Part shown: one piece after another, positions 46,343 to 57,424 of the stretch
Layout: every line of letters begins with the position of its first letter
Position numbering within the stretch: the first letter of the stretch is position 1
Assembly: GCA_033439685.1 (NCBI GenBank)
Contig: JAUEDM010000005.1
Coordinates: 2,728,001 to 2,792,000, forward strand
Origin: Apodospora peruviana
Taxonomy: Eukaryota; Ascomycota; Sordariomycetes; Sordariales; Lasiosphaeriaceae
Reading direction: 5' to 3'
DNA length: 64,000 bases
Position numbers and translations under genes: made by a program
The notes under the pieces: generated by a model
What the model saw: only the letters and a program-made list of their open reading frames with translations
The model's database searches: none
What the model was told of the DNA's origin: nothing

Positions 46343-47390
46343 TTACTTCTTCTCCTTCTCGGCATCGGCCTTGTCCTGCGCACGCTTCGCCCGGACACCC
46401 ACCAGGCGGGCGTCGGACCGCGCCTTCCGCAGCGCCTTGTAGGCACCGCCCTCGACAGACTTGGGGATGTCGCTCTTGCTGATCTCGGAGAAGCCCGAGG
46501 CGATGGTGCCCTCGAGGCCGAAAGCGGCCTTGATGTGCTGTGTGGTCTCGGCGCTCTGTTGGTCCTTGGGGGTGTCCTCGGACTTGGGCTTGTTGGACTT
46601 GCGGGGGAAGACGATCAAGCGGGCCTTGTAGGCCTTGAGGCGCTCGACATTGGCGGCGAGGCCCTCCTCGGACAGGTTGGCGCGGCGGGGATCGACGGCG
46701 ATACCGATGGTGGCAGCGTAGAGCTTGGGGATGCCAGCAGCCTGGGGAGGAAAATGTTAGTCTTTTGCGCCTCCCTTTCGCCTCATCCATCGAAAATCAT
46801 TCGTACCTTGAGCTCAGCCAGCGAGAAGCCACGGCCGAGGCGGGTGCGGCGGTTATACTTGACGGTGCTGCAGACATAGCCAGATTAGACCTTGTTCAAC
46901 ATTCCCCACAAAAACATTTCGAGATATCACGGGCTGGACTAACGGGCATCGGACGATCGGCCTCAGCTTGTCGACGGGGCGAGGAGCGACGGCGGCAGCC
47001 TTCGCGCGGCGCGCAATACGGCGGGATGCCTTCTTGCCGGGCTATATTTTTCTTCATGTCAGAAACCATTTGTCCCCGACATCTCCAATCCTCGCGATTG
47101 CTGGCGGTCGAACGAACCTGGTCGAAGTGGCACCGCACACGTCTCTGCCAATCCTTGCGGAAATCTGTTCAACAAATCCTCAATCAGTCTGGCTGTTCTC
47201 TCGTCGGCGTTGTATCTTCGTTTCGATGCATCGTCGGTGGCATGGATGGAGTGGGAAGAGGGCATTCTCACGGTTGTTGGGGATTTGCTGATTGTGCTTG
47301 ATCGCCTGGAGACCGAAGAAAAAAGTCGCGTCAGTAAATCAAGTCTCGTAATTGGCATCGTCGTCTTCCAGAAGGGCCACAACTCACCAT
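46343..47390 (-). CDS. RPL13: 60S ribosomal protein eL13, 6 exons
   Basis: Exons: 47390-47388 (ATG only), 47305-47272, 47164-47118, 47041-46944, 46867-46807, 46741-46343, giving 213 aa, the normal length. The first exon codes only for the initiator Met and is followed by an 82-bp intron. The assembled protein starts MAIKHNQQIPNNHFRKDWQR, continues VRCHFDQPGKKASRRIARRA, TVKYNRRTRLGRGFSLAELK, AAGIPKLYAATIGIAVDPRR, and ends RAKRAQDKADAEKEKK. It is a basic structural protein of the large ribosomal subunit. Donors GTTCGT (47117) and GTTAGT (46943) are off-consensus, but the phase and the strong family match leave no alternative. Five introns in about 1 kb is typical of ribosomal protein genes in this group. 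Confidence 0.95.
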
Positions 47391-48344
47391 TGTGCCGTTT
47401 GTGGATCAAGCACCTCTTGATTGTCGAAAAGCCGGTCGTCGGTCTATTGAGGCAGATACAATTTCGAGGCACTTGGCTTGAGAGCGTCGGTCAGTCGGGC
47501 GCTCCAAAATTTTGGCAGGGCTTGGAAACCCTATGCACATGGTGGGGGGCTTGATTCGACCAAAATTCGCCCGGTGGGGCGTAATTGAGTGTGCACGGAC
47601 CAACACAAAAACTCGGCTTGCTTGCTTGAAAGCCGCCAGCTGTTGGCGGTCTTGCAGTCAACCGGCAGCCGGTGCTGACCAATGTTGCCTTTGCCGGTTT
47701 CCACTTCAAGTTGTCGACTTCAGTCCTCGGCCTGGCGAGAAGCCTGAGTGCATTAACATCCAAGGCTGAAAGAGTTTGGGTGTCATTGTGAGGCTCAGGA
47801 AAATGAATGCAAGCTACTATCGACCTACGGATTTGATTACTTTTATTTAATGTGCGTTTTGCACAAATATAGTCTTTTGCGATCCTCTCTCCGTGTTTCA
47901 ATTCCCGGCACTGCCAGACGCTGCTCCTCTTCGTCGGACGATCGGAATAGCTTCAAAATTCATGTTATCACCTACAACCACTGGGCAATCACCTCCACAA
48001 ATATACCAACCGACTTTCACTCAAGTTTTGCAATCGGTTTCGCTCTGATGAGACTTTTGATATCTTGCTTGGATGATAATGGGGTTTTCATGCGCATTTA
48101 TCACGGGAATCTAACCAACATAGATGCAAAAATCGTAAGAATTTCCCGAATGTTGCAGGCTATGCTCTCAAATCTTCACGCAGACTATTATTGCTCTCTA
48201 CGAGTTCATATCACTCATGCTATCTGCACTAAAGAACCGAATGTGAGAATCAGATATATTCAGGCGCAGACACCCAGCATATACAGTCCTGAATAAGTAT
48301 ATGCCACTCTCATAGACGACCAGAAGAACAACACCGAGCACTAC
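47391..48344. other. Upstream region of eL13, no gene seen
   Basis: 0.95 kb between the eL13 start and the stop of the VWA-Hint gene. No gene-like frame found. Confidence 0.5.
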
Positions 48345-50915
48345 TCACACAGCAACACCAACCTTCCTCTGCAATGCCACAGCAGCAGTCACAACCTGTC
48401 CCGTCGAGGCAGGCCGGAACCCATCAACCAGTCCAGTCCGCCCACTCCTGCGCACACCACCACCCAGTACCAATCCGCTCCTGCTCCGATGCAACCTCGC
48501 CAGACTGCCAATCACCTCGTCGTAGCTCCCAAAGAACGGATGAACCCTCGCATCCTCGCCACTAGCAGCACCGGTGGCAGCAGGTTTTCCAACAAGCCCG
48601 TGTCCCAGCGTGACCCCCAACACACCACCAACCATGATCGCGTGCGCCTGCGGATCGCCATCCCTCTCCAGCAAGACGGAATAGATCGACCCCGTATACC
48701 TCACCTGCTTCCTGGTGGCAGCCACATCTTTCGGGAACACCCACCGCCCACCAACCAAGACAGGATGATACGGCGTGACCAACAACCCACCATCACCGCT
48801 TACATTCCCGCCGTTGACGAGACACATGCTCTCCCTCTTGACCGGCGTCTTGAGCACCGCAACAACCTTCCTCGGCCCCTTGGGAGTATGCACTTTCATA
48901 CCCGCCCGCAATCGCCCGATGCGAATCGTCCTTCCTTTCTCCCCTTCGCTATCAGTATCTTGTTGTGCAAGCAAAACCCTCACACACCCCGCAAAACACG
49001 GATTATCGCTCCTGTTATAGGCGCTCATGTGGATCCCTGTTGCAGCAGCAGCACTGATACCGCTCCAGCTACTCGTTCCGAACGTCACCGGCACCCCGTC
49101 GCTCCAGAGATTACTCGGCTTCGGCGCAGGCAGGTCGTCAAACGCTTTGTCCAGCCTGTCGCGACACTTGACGAACAACGGGCTGTCGCGTCCGTACATC
49201 AGCGGGCCTGGGTCTTTGAAGCTGTTGCACATCTGCTTTGCGTGGGCGCCAGCCAGGCTGGGCAGGTAGTGTATGCCCCATCGACCGTAGTATTCCGGCT
49301 TGGACAGGGCGAGCGAGATCTGGCCTGCTGGGTCGGAGCCGCACAGATCGACGGCGAGAGACTTGCAGAACGGGTCCGAGTCTCTGAATTTGGGGTCGTT
49401 GGCGGGGAGGGTGGCAATCAAGTTGGCGAGGCCGGTCGTGATGCGCCACGGAATTTCATCGTCACCTTCTGGCGAGTCGACGAGGTCGAGGGGCATGTGT
49501 TCTGCGTCCGATTCGCGGACGGGGAAGATCGAGGAGAGAAAAGAGACGATCATGGACCGGGAGACGTGGTAGGCGATTTCTGCTTCGGACAGACCGACCG
49601 TAGGAGTGGGTGAGAGGATGTTGAGGAAGTGAGGCCCGGTCTGTTCGGGGGCGGCTTGCGGTGCGAAGCGGCGCTGGTATTCGAGGATTGCTGTGACCTC
49701 GGGTGCAGGCTCAATGTCGAAGTCTCCCTTGAGGAGATCCGTAAACGCCTTGTCAAAGCGGAGGTAGATGTCGCGGGACTGGCCGTACTGCAGGTTGTCG
49801 AGATTGATTTTGAGCTCGAAGTTGCCATCATCTAGTTGGACGGGGAGTTGTTTGTGAACTGCTTCGCCGGTGGTTTCCTCGAGACCGAGGATCGCCGGAT
49901 AGGTGAGGCGGAGCACGGCGTGCTGGGCAAACGTTGACTGGAGGTTGGCGACTGCGTGGACGAAGACGGTGCCCTGTTTTCAGAGAGATTAGACCTGAAA
50001 TGTGGTGGTTCCTTGGGGGTGAGGGAGAAAGACTTACAACCATCCCTGCATCGGGGATAAAGGAGTAGTTGCCACCGCTGACTTCAGCGATGGACTTTAG
50101 CAAACCTGACCTGAGGCCATAGCCGAATCCAAATGTGTGTATTGTAGCTGGGAGTTTGCCCATACTGCGGAGCTTGGGGACATATCCCTGAGTTGGGCAC
50201 CTACAAAGTCCAATGTCAGTTTGATTATGCAACATGTCCTTTGGCAAGGAACGCACATGTGATTTGGCTGCCCGTCGGTCAGTACCATCATGGCGGGGAT
50301 TCTCTTGTTATCCTTTATGGCGTAGGTCTGGAACAGCTTGAGACCTTCACGGATGCCGTGCCACAGGTTCGTTGCATTTTCCGGCTGCATGGACTCGATG
50401 TTCTTTTCCGTTTGTTTCTTGTTATCTCCGTTCATGAGCAACAGATCTTGTAAGACCTAATGACAATTGTTTGAAAAAAAAAGACTGGTCAGTCTCTATT
50501 GCTGGTATTACTTGCGAAGTTGTGTACTAACCTTTGCTTCAGAGCTGAAGGTGACAATTCCCAGCCGGTCACCCTCGTTCAGAGTCTCGACGATTGTACG
50601 GGCAGCGTGCTTGACAAGATCGAGAACAGATAGACCATTTCTCTCGCCCGACTCGCCGGGGACCGGGGCATCGTCGGTCATGCTACCCGAGACGTCGATG
50701 ACGAGGACAATGTCACAACCGACGTGTGACTGGCTACCAGACTCGGACTCGGATGGCTCACGGGGTGGTTGAATCTTTGCAATGATTCCGTCACGCGAAG
50801 GGAGTGTATAAAGCTCCATGGTTGCCTTCTCAACAGGTAAAGATGGACTAGAAACCCCCAGCTGCTCTATTGCCTGCCTCGCCTCCATGCCGTATATGTC
50901 GTCGATCCTGCCCAT
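48345..50915 (-). CDS. VWA-Hint (Vint/Vwaint) protein, 4 exons
   Basis: Exons: 50915-50532, 50456-50257, 50200-50038, 49973-48345, giving 791 aa in phase. A von Willebrand A domain occupies about residues 66-250, with a metal-ion-dependent adhesion site: DVSGS at 74-78, an ENATN Thr region, and VLTDG at 186-190. After a beta-rich stretch comes a helical region (about 350-560, VWA-interacting type). Then a Hint domain starts at Cys575 (CFAGC), with TPYHPV placing His652 in the B-block position of intein/hedgehog folds. Proteins of this design are known from fungi and protists (Pfam Vint and Vwaint). Self-splicing or cleavage activity and biological role are unknown. No signal peptide is seen, so it is probably intracellular. 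The start is tentative: the frame is open upstream to a possible 3' splice site near 50939, so a further 5' exon may exist. Confidence 0.88.
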
Positions 50916-52986
50916 ATTGAGCTGTATCAAAGACTGTCTCAGGGGACTAGTATAAGAAGGATGGTTGTTTTGAGAAGGGGAAAGTAATCAAAGCGAAGAA
51001 GTGCGGATATATATCGAGTTGGTTTGGTTCTTCCACGAAGTGAAACTGCGTAAGACGGCGTGACTAACAAATCATCCAAGTGTATCAGAGCCGGAGTCCG
51101 AGGATGGTGGTGAGAGTTGGTGAAGTGGATGGATGTCCCTTTGAACAAAACATTCACTTGATCACTTCGCATTGGCGCCCAACGGACTGGTTTCGGGACA
51201 TCTTGATAAGGCTGACTGTGCGAATGGGATGGAGGCAACCATCTGGACTAATATCTCTTGGCGGGTCTAATACATGGATAGCGCACATGGCTGGAGATAG
51301 GCGTGTGGCAGCCTAAGCCAAAGCCTGTAAGGCTAAGCTGTAAGGGTCGAGTGCGAGTGCTGGGCCGTGGGCCGTGAGAGGCCTCAGGTCACTCGGCGTA
51401 CCGCTTCCGGGACATGATCTGACTGCAACGCCGGAGCGTTCCGTTTGGTATGCCACTTCTGCTGGGTAATACAGTTCGTAAGCCTAGAATAGTCGACGCA
51501 AGAACCGTGCAGTGAGTTGAGTTCGTCGATGTTGAATTGCCATCCTGTGTCGAGGTTTGGTCAGAACTTGGTAGGCCAGAGGATCAAGGATCACGATGCA
51601 CCGCCGGTTGTAGGCCATGGCATTCCGCGGATGCTTCCTCGCCCAATTGGGAGCGGATGTTGGCGACCTCAAAGAAAGAAGGTGAAGGGAAAGCAACCAT
51701 GCAGTGTGCCTCGTTGTGATTGCTTGCCCATAATGGGCACCTTCCCGGTGGGCAATTTCCACCCATCAGGGGAATGGAAGGGGCGGTGCTGTCTCGCAGC
51801 TTGGACAGCGCCAGAGCTTCCATGAGTGCGGGGAAGCTTTGTTGGAGGCGTAGCCAGAGAGGTGCTCCCTTGCCCCTCTTGGAGTTCAAGCCACACCAGC
51901 CCTACCACCCTGCCTTCAAACCTTCATCCAACTTCGATCCTATGACAGGCAGTCATCGTTGTGAAATCGTACAGCGTCGAATCACTACTGTCGGTACCTG
52001 TAATTTGGCCTTTTTAAACTCGGATTTTCGTGCATGACGATGTGCTCACCTGCTGGACCCGGGCTGGCACCACAGCTGACAATCTGGAACTAAAACTTTG
52101 TTTTCAGAGTCAATCCCGTAGCGTCTTTTCATCTCCAACGAGTCGTTCACAAGCTGTTTTGTAGGGTCCATCCCCCCCACCCTGCAAGCTTCCAATGAAT
52201 CCCGAGAGACGCCGTCATGTCCCCCACGGCCTCGTTCCGGGGTAAGAGTTACCAAATCTGCACACCTCATCGGTTGCTCTGATTGGAAAGGGGGAAGGAA
52301 AAAGGGGTCGTTGACGGGATGAACTGCGGGGAAGCTGTCTACATGTATGTGCTGTTGGGATCGCCAAGCTAACGCAAAGCAGGGCATCCGACATCTGAAT
52401 CCCGTGTGCAACCTGTGCTCCTACTGGACCTCTCCGTCTCTCAAAAACTCTCACGATGCTCAACACATCCTGCGGCGCTCACGAGGTCGGCTGTAGGTTC
52501 ACAGACAAGCCGCGTTCTCCCGATAGTTGGGCAAAACCATCAAGCACCGGCACCCAAGCCTCAAAATCTTAAATCTTGGATCAGGCTGCGGCCAACCCTT
52601 CCGATTCGTCATCCCAGCCGCCTGACTCCCACGCCGATTCTACGCGCGCCCACCGACGGGACCCCCTTTGCCACCAGGGACCGGCCGGACCCTGAAAGTC
52701 TGCCTGGTGTATTTAACTCCCTCTTCTACCCCTCCTTCACCCATTGTCTGCCATGCTACCTTATCCATCTGGAAAACAACGAGCAGCTATATTCTAAATA
52801 CATCGTTGATCATTTCTCAACACTCAAGCCTCGCTCATCTGTGCTCTCTGCCAGAAGCCTTTGCTATATAAAGGTCACGGTCAAGGTCGCCTCACCGAAC
52901 CTATCAAACCCGAGCCTGGCCGAGGTCTTCACTCTCGAGTAATTACCTCGCCGACGAACAAAGAAAAACCTCAACACCCTGAAAAG
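50916..52986. other. Divergent intergenic region, no gene seen
   Basis: 2.07 kb between the VWA-Hint start and the Cys-rich microprotein. Open frames overlap on both strands without protein-like signature. A TATA box for the microprotein gene lies at 52865-52872. Confidence 0.5.
52865..52872 (+). promoter_or_regulatory. TATA box upstream of the microprotein
   Basis: TATATAAA, 115 bp before the ATG at 52987. This would place transcription start near 52895 and give a 5' leader of about 90 nt. Confidence 0.5.
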
Positions 52987-53088
52987 ATGGCAGCTCAACA
53001 ACCTCGCTGCTGCCGATGCGGAGCCATGCTCGTCATCAGCAACTCGTGCAGCAACTGCCACCACACCCAATGCGAGGACTGCGTCTAA
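52987..53088 (+). CDS. 33-aa cysteine-rich microprotein
   Basis: ATG at 52987, TAA at 53086-53088. The sequence begins MAAQQPRCCRCGAML, continues VISNSCSNCHHTQC and ends EDCV. Eight cysteines and two histidines are arranged CC-x2-C, C-x2-C-HH-x2-C-x2-C, which fits one or two small zinc knuckles. It has its own TATA box and a leader with a good A at position -3 (AAAAGATGG). At 33 aa it would be missed by most gene finders. Function unknown. It could alternatively be the first exon of a longer gene, but no donor site follows before the stop. Reality is supported by the non-random cysteine spacing, not by homology. Confidence 0.55.
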   Translation: MAAQQPRCCRCGAMLVISNSCSNCHHTQCEDCV

Positions 53089-53983
53089 AATCATCCGAAA
53101 TCTTCGCTGATGCGGAATGCGCACTCGTCCTCGCGTATGGTACCAATATCACGTCAGAAAACCTTCGGCTGGCGACGGATATAGCTTTTTGTTTTCAGCG
53201 GCGTTTGGTGTGGCCCACGTTTCCGGCCATAAGTCCGACCAAGCTTCTGGTCATGACAATGGAGTCCTCGTGACCTCACGACCACAACTCTGGTACCTGA
53301 TTACTCCTCTTGCGTTTCGGAACTGGAGGACTCGGGATCGTGTCAACTTGGGGATTGGACACGGGAGGAATCTGCCCATTTTCAGCAATTTCTTCTCCTT
53401 TGGCCATTTGCAGGCATGGAGTTTTCAAGTCAGCGAGGAACCTATTTAGGACAGTTAGGCACTGGTCATAAATTTGGATTAAAAGAGGGGGTTTTCTGGA
53501 GCTTCTGTGGTCGTTTCGATGGATGATACCCCAAAGGAGTGCTGGTTTCGGTTCGTGAAATGGAAAGTTGGCTAGCGTACGGAGTATGTGTATTCAGAAC
53601 TTAGGAAAATTGTTTACCTTACCCATCGTCTTGTCTTGTGTTCATGTCTTGTCATACAGTTGCTGTCTTGTTGACACGTGAAAAGTTGTGTCACTCGTGT
53701 GGTTCAGCACGCGCCTAAATGATGCAGTGTTACTCGAGCTAATTACCCTCGCGTCTTGTTGAAGGTTTATTAACTTTGTTAGATACCAGGTACCTATCAG
53801 GAAAACCGTCTCCGCCTTTGCTTGTACGTCATTACATATTAATTATCATTCCCACATGCTATCGCCTAGTCCTTAGCCTTCTCAAACGTCTGTCCGTCCT
53901 GCAGTTCAACTTGCACTTACGTCTTTGATTTTGCTGACTGTCGACATTAGTGCATGCTTCATATTGCAACACCGTAGTCTAAG

Positions 53984-54015
<32 letters not shown>

Positions 54016-54787
54016 TCGCTGACGACGTTCAAGCCTTCCTGAAAACCAGTCATACACCTATTTTCTCACCTCCCACACAAAGTCAATCATTTATTTTCAT
54101 ACTAGGGCTAAACAATAATAAGTCAGAAAGACTGGACTTTGATATTTCGCCTCCTATTCTCACTAGCCTACCCAGATGAGCTGGTCAGCAAAAATGACAA
54201 GATCAGAAGAACAAAAACATACAGCACCAGGGATTCGCTGGTCGTCACCGACCCAACTACTAGTCTGGCGATTAGGGGTTTATCTAGGGGAGAGCGGACG
54301 GGATCCCGAGTTTTCCACTATCTATGGCCGTATGTGCTAGTGAGGTGGAGTCAGAAAGATTATGAAGGACTGGGGCTGCCAGGCACTTTGAGTGCCACGA
54401 GACGTATCGGTTTATGTTGCTCTGGGTCTGTAAATTCCGCATGCAAGAGTCTATAGCAGGCTCGTTGTCATGCTTGGGGAATCGATAGTGGATACCTAAG
54501 TACTGTTGACCCTAAGCCAGCCCCTATTCTGCATCTACAATGCCCCTTTCCTATCCATGTAAGATGCCTATTGTGAAGTGAAGGCTACCATGGCAGTGTG
54601 CACGATACTCTCGGAACTCACTGTGCTGGCAGTAGTAGAAAGCACAGCATATCTGGCAGGTCAACACACTCTCCATAAAAGCAACATAGTACAACTTGAA
54701 GTAGCTGACCATTCAAGCTAGGTACTCCTTGCTGTTTAGGAGCGAGACCATGATATATACACCTTCAACAACGACATGACGACCCTA
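53089..54787. other. Intergenic, no gene seen
   Basis: 1.7 kb, AT-rich, with a 27-nt poly-T tract at 53984-54010 and a GGTACC-type motif near 53790. No gene-like frame. Confidence 0.55.
53984..54010. repeat. Poly-T tract (27)
   Basis: Uninterrupted T run on the plus strand in gene-free sequence. Confidence 0.95.
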
Positions 54788-56056
54788 TTAGTGCTCCCTC
54801 ACAAACAGCCCGCCCATGCCCATACCGGTACCGATACACATGCTCACAACACCAACCTCTCCGCCCGTCCTGCCCAAGCCATGCATCAGCGTGCTGACCA
54901 TCCGCGCGCCCGTCGCGCCAAGCGGGTGGCCCAACGCAATGGCACCACCATCAGGGTTCACCTTGCCCTCCGCTAACTCCTTCTCCAAGCCCAGCTCCCT
55001 CACACAATGAATCGCCTGGCTCGCAAACGCCTCATTAATCTCCCACCTGTCCACATCCTTATTCTCCAACCCCAACTGGCTTAACAGCTTAGGAATCGCC
55101 AGCGCCGGCCCAATACCCATTTCGTCAGGGCGGCAGCCCACCACCGCCGACGCGACAAACTTGCCGATGATGCTCCCCGTGAGACCCAGCTCCGTCGCCG
55201 TGCTCCTCCTCATCAACAACGTAGCAGCAGCGCCATCGCTGACCTGGGACGAATTGCCCGCCGTGCTGGCGCCATCACCCTTAAAAGCAGGCTTCAGCTT
55301 CGCCAGCCCTTCGAGCGTAGCATTCGTCCTGATCCCATCATCCTCCGTCACCGTAATCGTCTTCTCGTCGCCAACCTTTTGCCCCTGCTTATCCACCTCC
55401 TGAAACCTCGTAGTGGTCGGCACAATCTCGTCCTTGAACCTCCCCTCGGCCCGCGCAGCCGCAGCCCGCCTGTGGCTCTCCACCGCAAACGCGTCCTGGT
55501 CCGCGCGGCTGACTTTGTAGCGCTCAGCAACATTCTCGCTGGTCAGCCCCATCGGCATGATGCAATCCCTTGCATCCTTGACCGGGCTCTCCTTCAGCGC
55601 AGGCCAAACATCCACGGGGATAGCTCTGCTGCCGTAATTGCGGGTCATGCTCTCCATGCCGGCGCCGATACCCACGTTGATCATGCCTGCGGAGATCTGG
55701 TTCGCGACGGAGGTGATGGATTGCAGGGACGACGAGCAGGCGCGGTTGACGGTGTAGAGGGACGTCGTCGAGGGGAAGCCGACGTGGTTCATGGCCATGC
55801 GGGCGGCCTTGGATCCGCCAAGCTCCGAGAGGACCACGCCGACGGCGACATCGTCGATGAGCGCCGGGTCGAGGGACGGGTTTGCGTCGAGGGTCGCGCG
55901 GAGGACGACGGAGAGCAGCTCTTCCGGGTAGGCGTCCTTGAGCTGGCCTTTGTAGGAGCGGCAGACGGGCGTGCGGAGGGAGGAGAGGATAACCACGTCG
56001 GAGGGGGCTTTGGTGAGCACGGCTTTGAGGCCTTTTGGTAAGGAGGTGGTCGTCAT
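54788..56056 (-). CDS. 3-ketoacyl-CoA / acetyl-CoA thiolase
   Basis: Single exon, 422 aa, starting MTTTSLPKGLKAVL at 56056. The upstream in-frame extension is AT-rich and not protein-like. It cleaves 3-ketoacyl-CoA with CoA to acetyl-CoA and a shortened acyl-CoA, the last step of beta-oxidation. Catalytic features are all present: nucleophile Cys107 in NRACSSSLQS, NEAFA at 341-345, His377 in GGAIALGHPLGATGAR, and acid/base Cys407 in CIGTGMGMGG. The C-terminus LFVREH is not a PTS1 signal, and the N-terminus shows no clear PTS2 (R/K-L-x5-H/Q-L). Location (peroxisome, mitochondrion or cytosol) is therefore open. The length fits 3-ketoacyl-CoA thiolases rather than SCP2-type enzymes. Confidence 0.92.
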   Translation of the reverse strand: MTTTSLPKGLKAVLTKAPSDVVILSSLRTPVCRSYKGQLKDAYPEELLSVVLRATLDANPSLDPALIDDVAVGVVLSELGGSKAARMAMNHVGFPSTTSLYTVNRACSSSLQSITSVANQISAGMINVGIGAGMESMTRNYGSRAIPVDVWPALKESPVKDARDCIMPMGLTSENVAERYKVSRADQDAFAVESHRRAAAARAEGRFKDEIVPTTTRFQEVDKQGQKVGDEKTITVTEDDGIRTNATLEGLAKLKPAFKGDGASTAGNSSQVSDGAAATLLMRRSTATELGLTGSIIGKFVASAVVGCRPDEMGIGPALAIPKLLSQLGLENKDVDRWEINEAFASQAIHCVRELGLEKELAEGKVNPDGGAIALGHPLGATGARMVSTLMHGLGRTGGEVGVVSMCIGTGMGMGGLFVREH

Positions 56057-57424
56057 TTTGCTTCTGTGTTGTTGGTGTTGTCGCGAGAGGACTGAAGAGA
56101 GGAGTATGAGATAGATTAATCGGAGGTAAATTTGTCCCCCGCCCCGCGTTTGCTTGTCGTTCAAGAGCTACTTGAGAAAAGCTGAAGGAAATGAGAGAAT
56201 GGTCAATTGCTATCAAAAAAAAAAAAAAACAGATAGACGACGTTGAAGAAAAAAGAGACTCAACAACAGCTTCAACGAAAATGGGTATCGTCGGAGAGAA
56301 AGACAATAAACCACTGGCAAGGAAATAAGGAGGCAAAGATATCAAGATAAAATCCCGGGTCCCACTTTGTATTTCGGCATCCATCTCCCCGGACCGGATG
56401 GAACTCCCACTCGGGAATTTGGTTCGGTTTTGGGGCGATTGTTGGGGTAGAAATTTGAGGTGCAGTCAAGGGTGTTTCGACAGAAGGACGCTGTCCCTGT
56501 TGACGGAGCGGCGAAAGAAAACTGAAAGTTGGGGTTCACGGCACTGACGGCAGTGGTTTTCGGCAAGCAACGTGGGCCTCGTCGTGTTTGGGAATGGTGC
56601 CAGGGGCAATTTTGGGTCCGCCGCCCCCGATGGATGGCCGATGGATTGGGGGAAGATTGATGATCCACTAAAACTTTGCTTCCAGTCCGGTCCGGTTCGG
56701 TCCCGGGTTCTAGGTGCTTCAGTTCCAGGTTGGTGGGACAACGGCACTTCAACACGTCACATAAGTAAGGTAACCAGGGGTTAGCTTTCACGGTATCGAA
56801 GACAGAACAAGGGACGCATGTAGAGATAAATCGGTAAAAAGAAGACAATTAAAGTTGCCATCTCGAATTTTCCGTTCCAATTGGGTGGCCATTATTAGGG
56901 TGCTTTAAGAGCTCCCAGCCAAAAAACAAATCTCCGTATTGGAGGGCAGACAAAAAAATGTCTGCTAATGCTGCTGAGTTGAGTGGGTATCGCACCACCC
57001 TCAAGACAAGCCTAGAAAAATAAACTACCGCGTGGAAACAAGAAGAGACCAGCCGCCCGGCCTCTGTAGAGCCAGTCTGAGAGGCATCCATCAGTAACAC
57101 CCAGAACAGGTCCGTCCATCGATCCGATAAAAAGAGACGTCCTGTCTGTCCTAGCCCTTCCCATGTCATAAGAATCATAATATACATACCCCGTAAAACT
57201 TCCAAACCAAAGCCCTCAGTAAAGGGCCATCCTTTCCATCCTTTTCATTTGTGTTGTCGAAGGAATAAGGTTGGCATAATCGTGAGGAAAGCCATAGCCA
57301 CCCGCCAGTCGTCGAAATGCTAAGATATTGTACCGTATCGCAGTGCATCACCATATGACCAATACAATGACGAAATAACCGACTCGTTCCAAATTCCAAA
57401 TCATGTGTGTGAAGGACATGAATC
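56057..57424. other. Intergenic, no gene seen
   Basis: 1.37 kb upstream of the thiolase and downstream of the coiled-coil gene. It contains short A-runs (about 56214-56230). No gene-like frame. Confidence 0.5.

Noticed and set aside
48489..49613. 374-aa plus-strand frame opposite the VWA-Hint gene
   Set aside because: The minus-strand protein has clear domains. The plus frame is an antisense shadow.
50939..51238. Minus-strand 99-aa frame just upstream of the VWA-Hint gene
   Set aside because: Its composition is not protein-like and it does not splice convincingly into the VWA exon.
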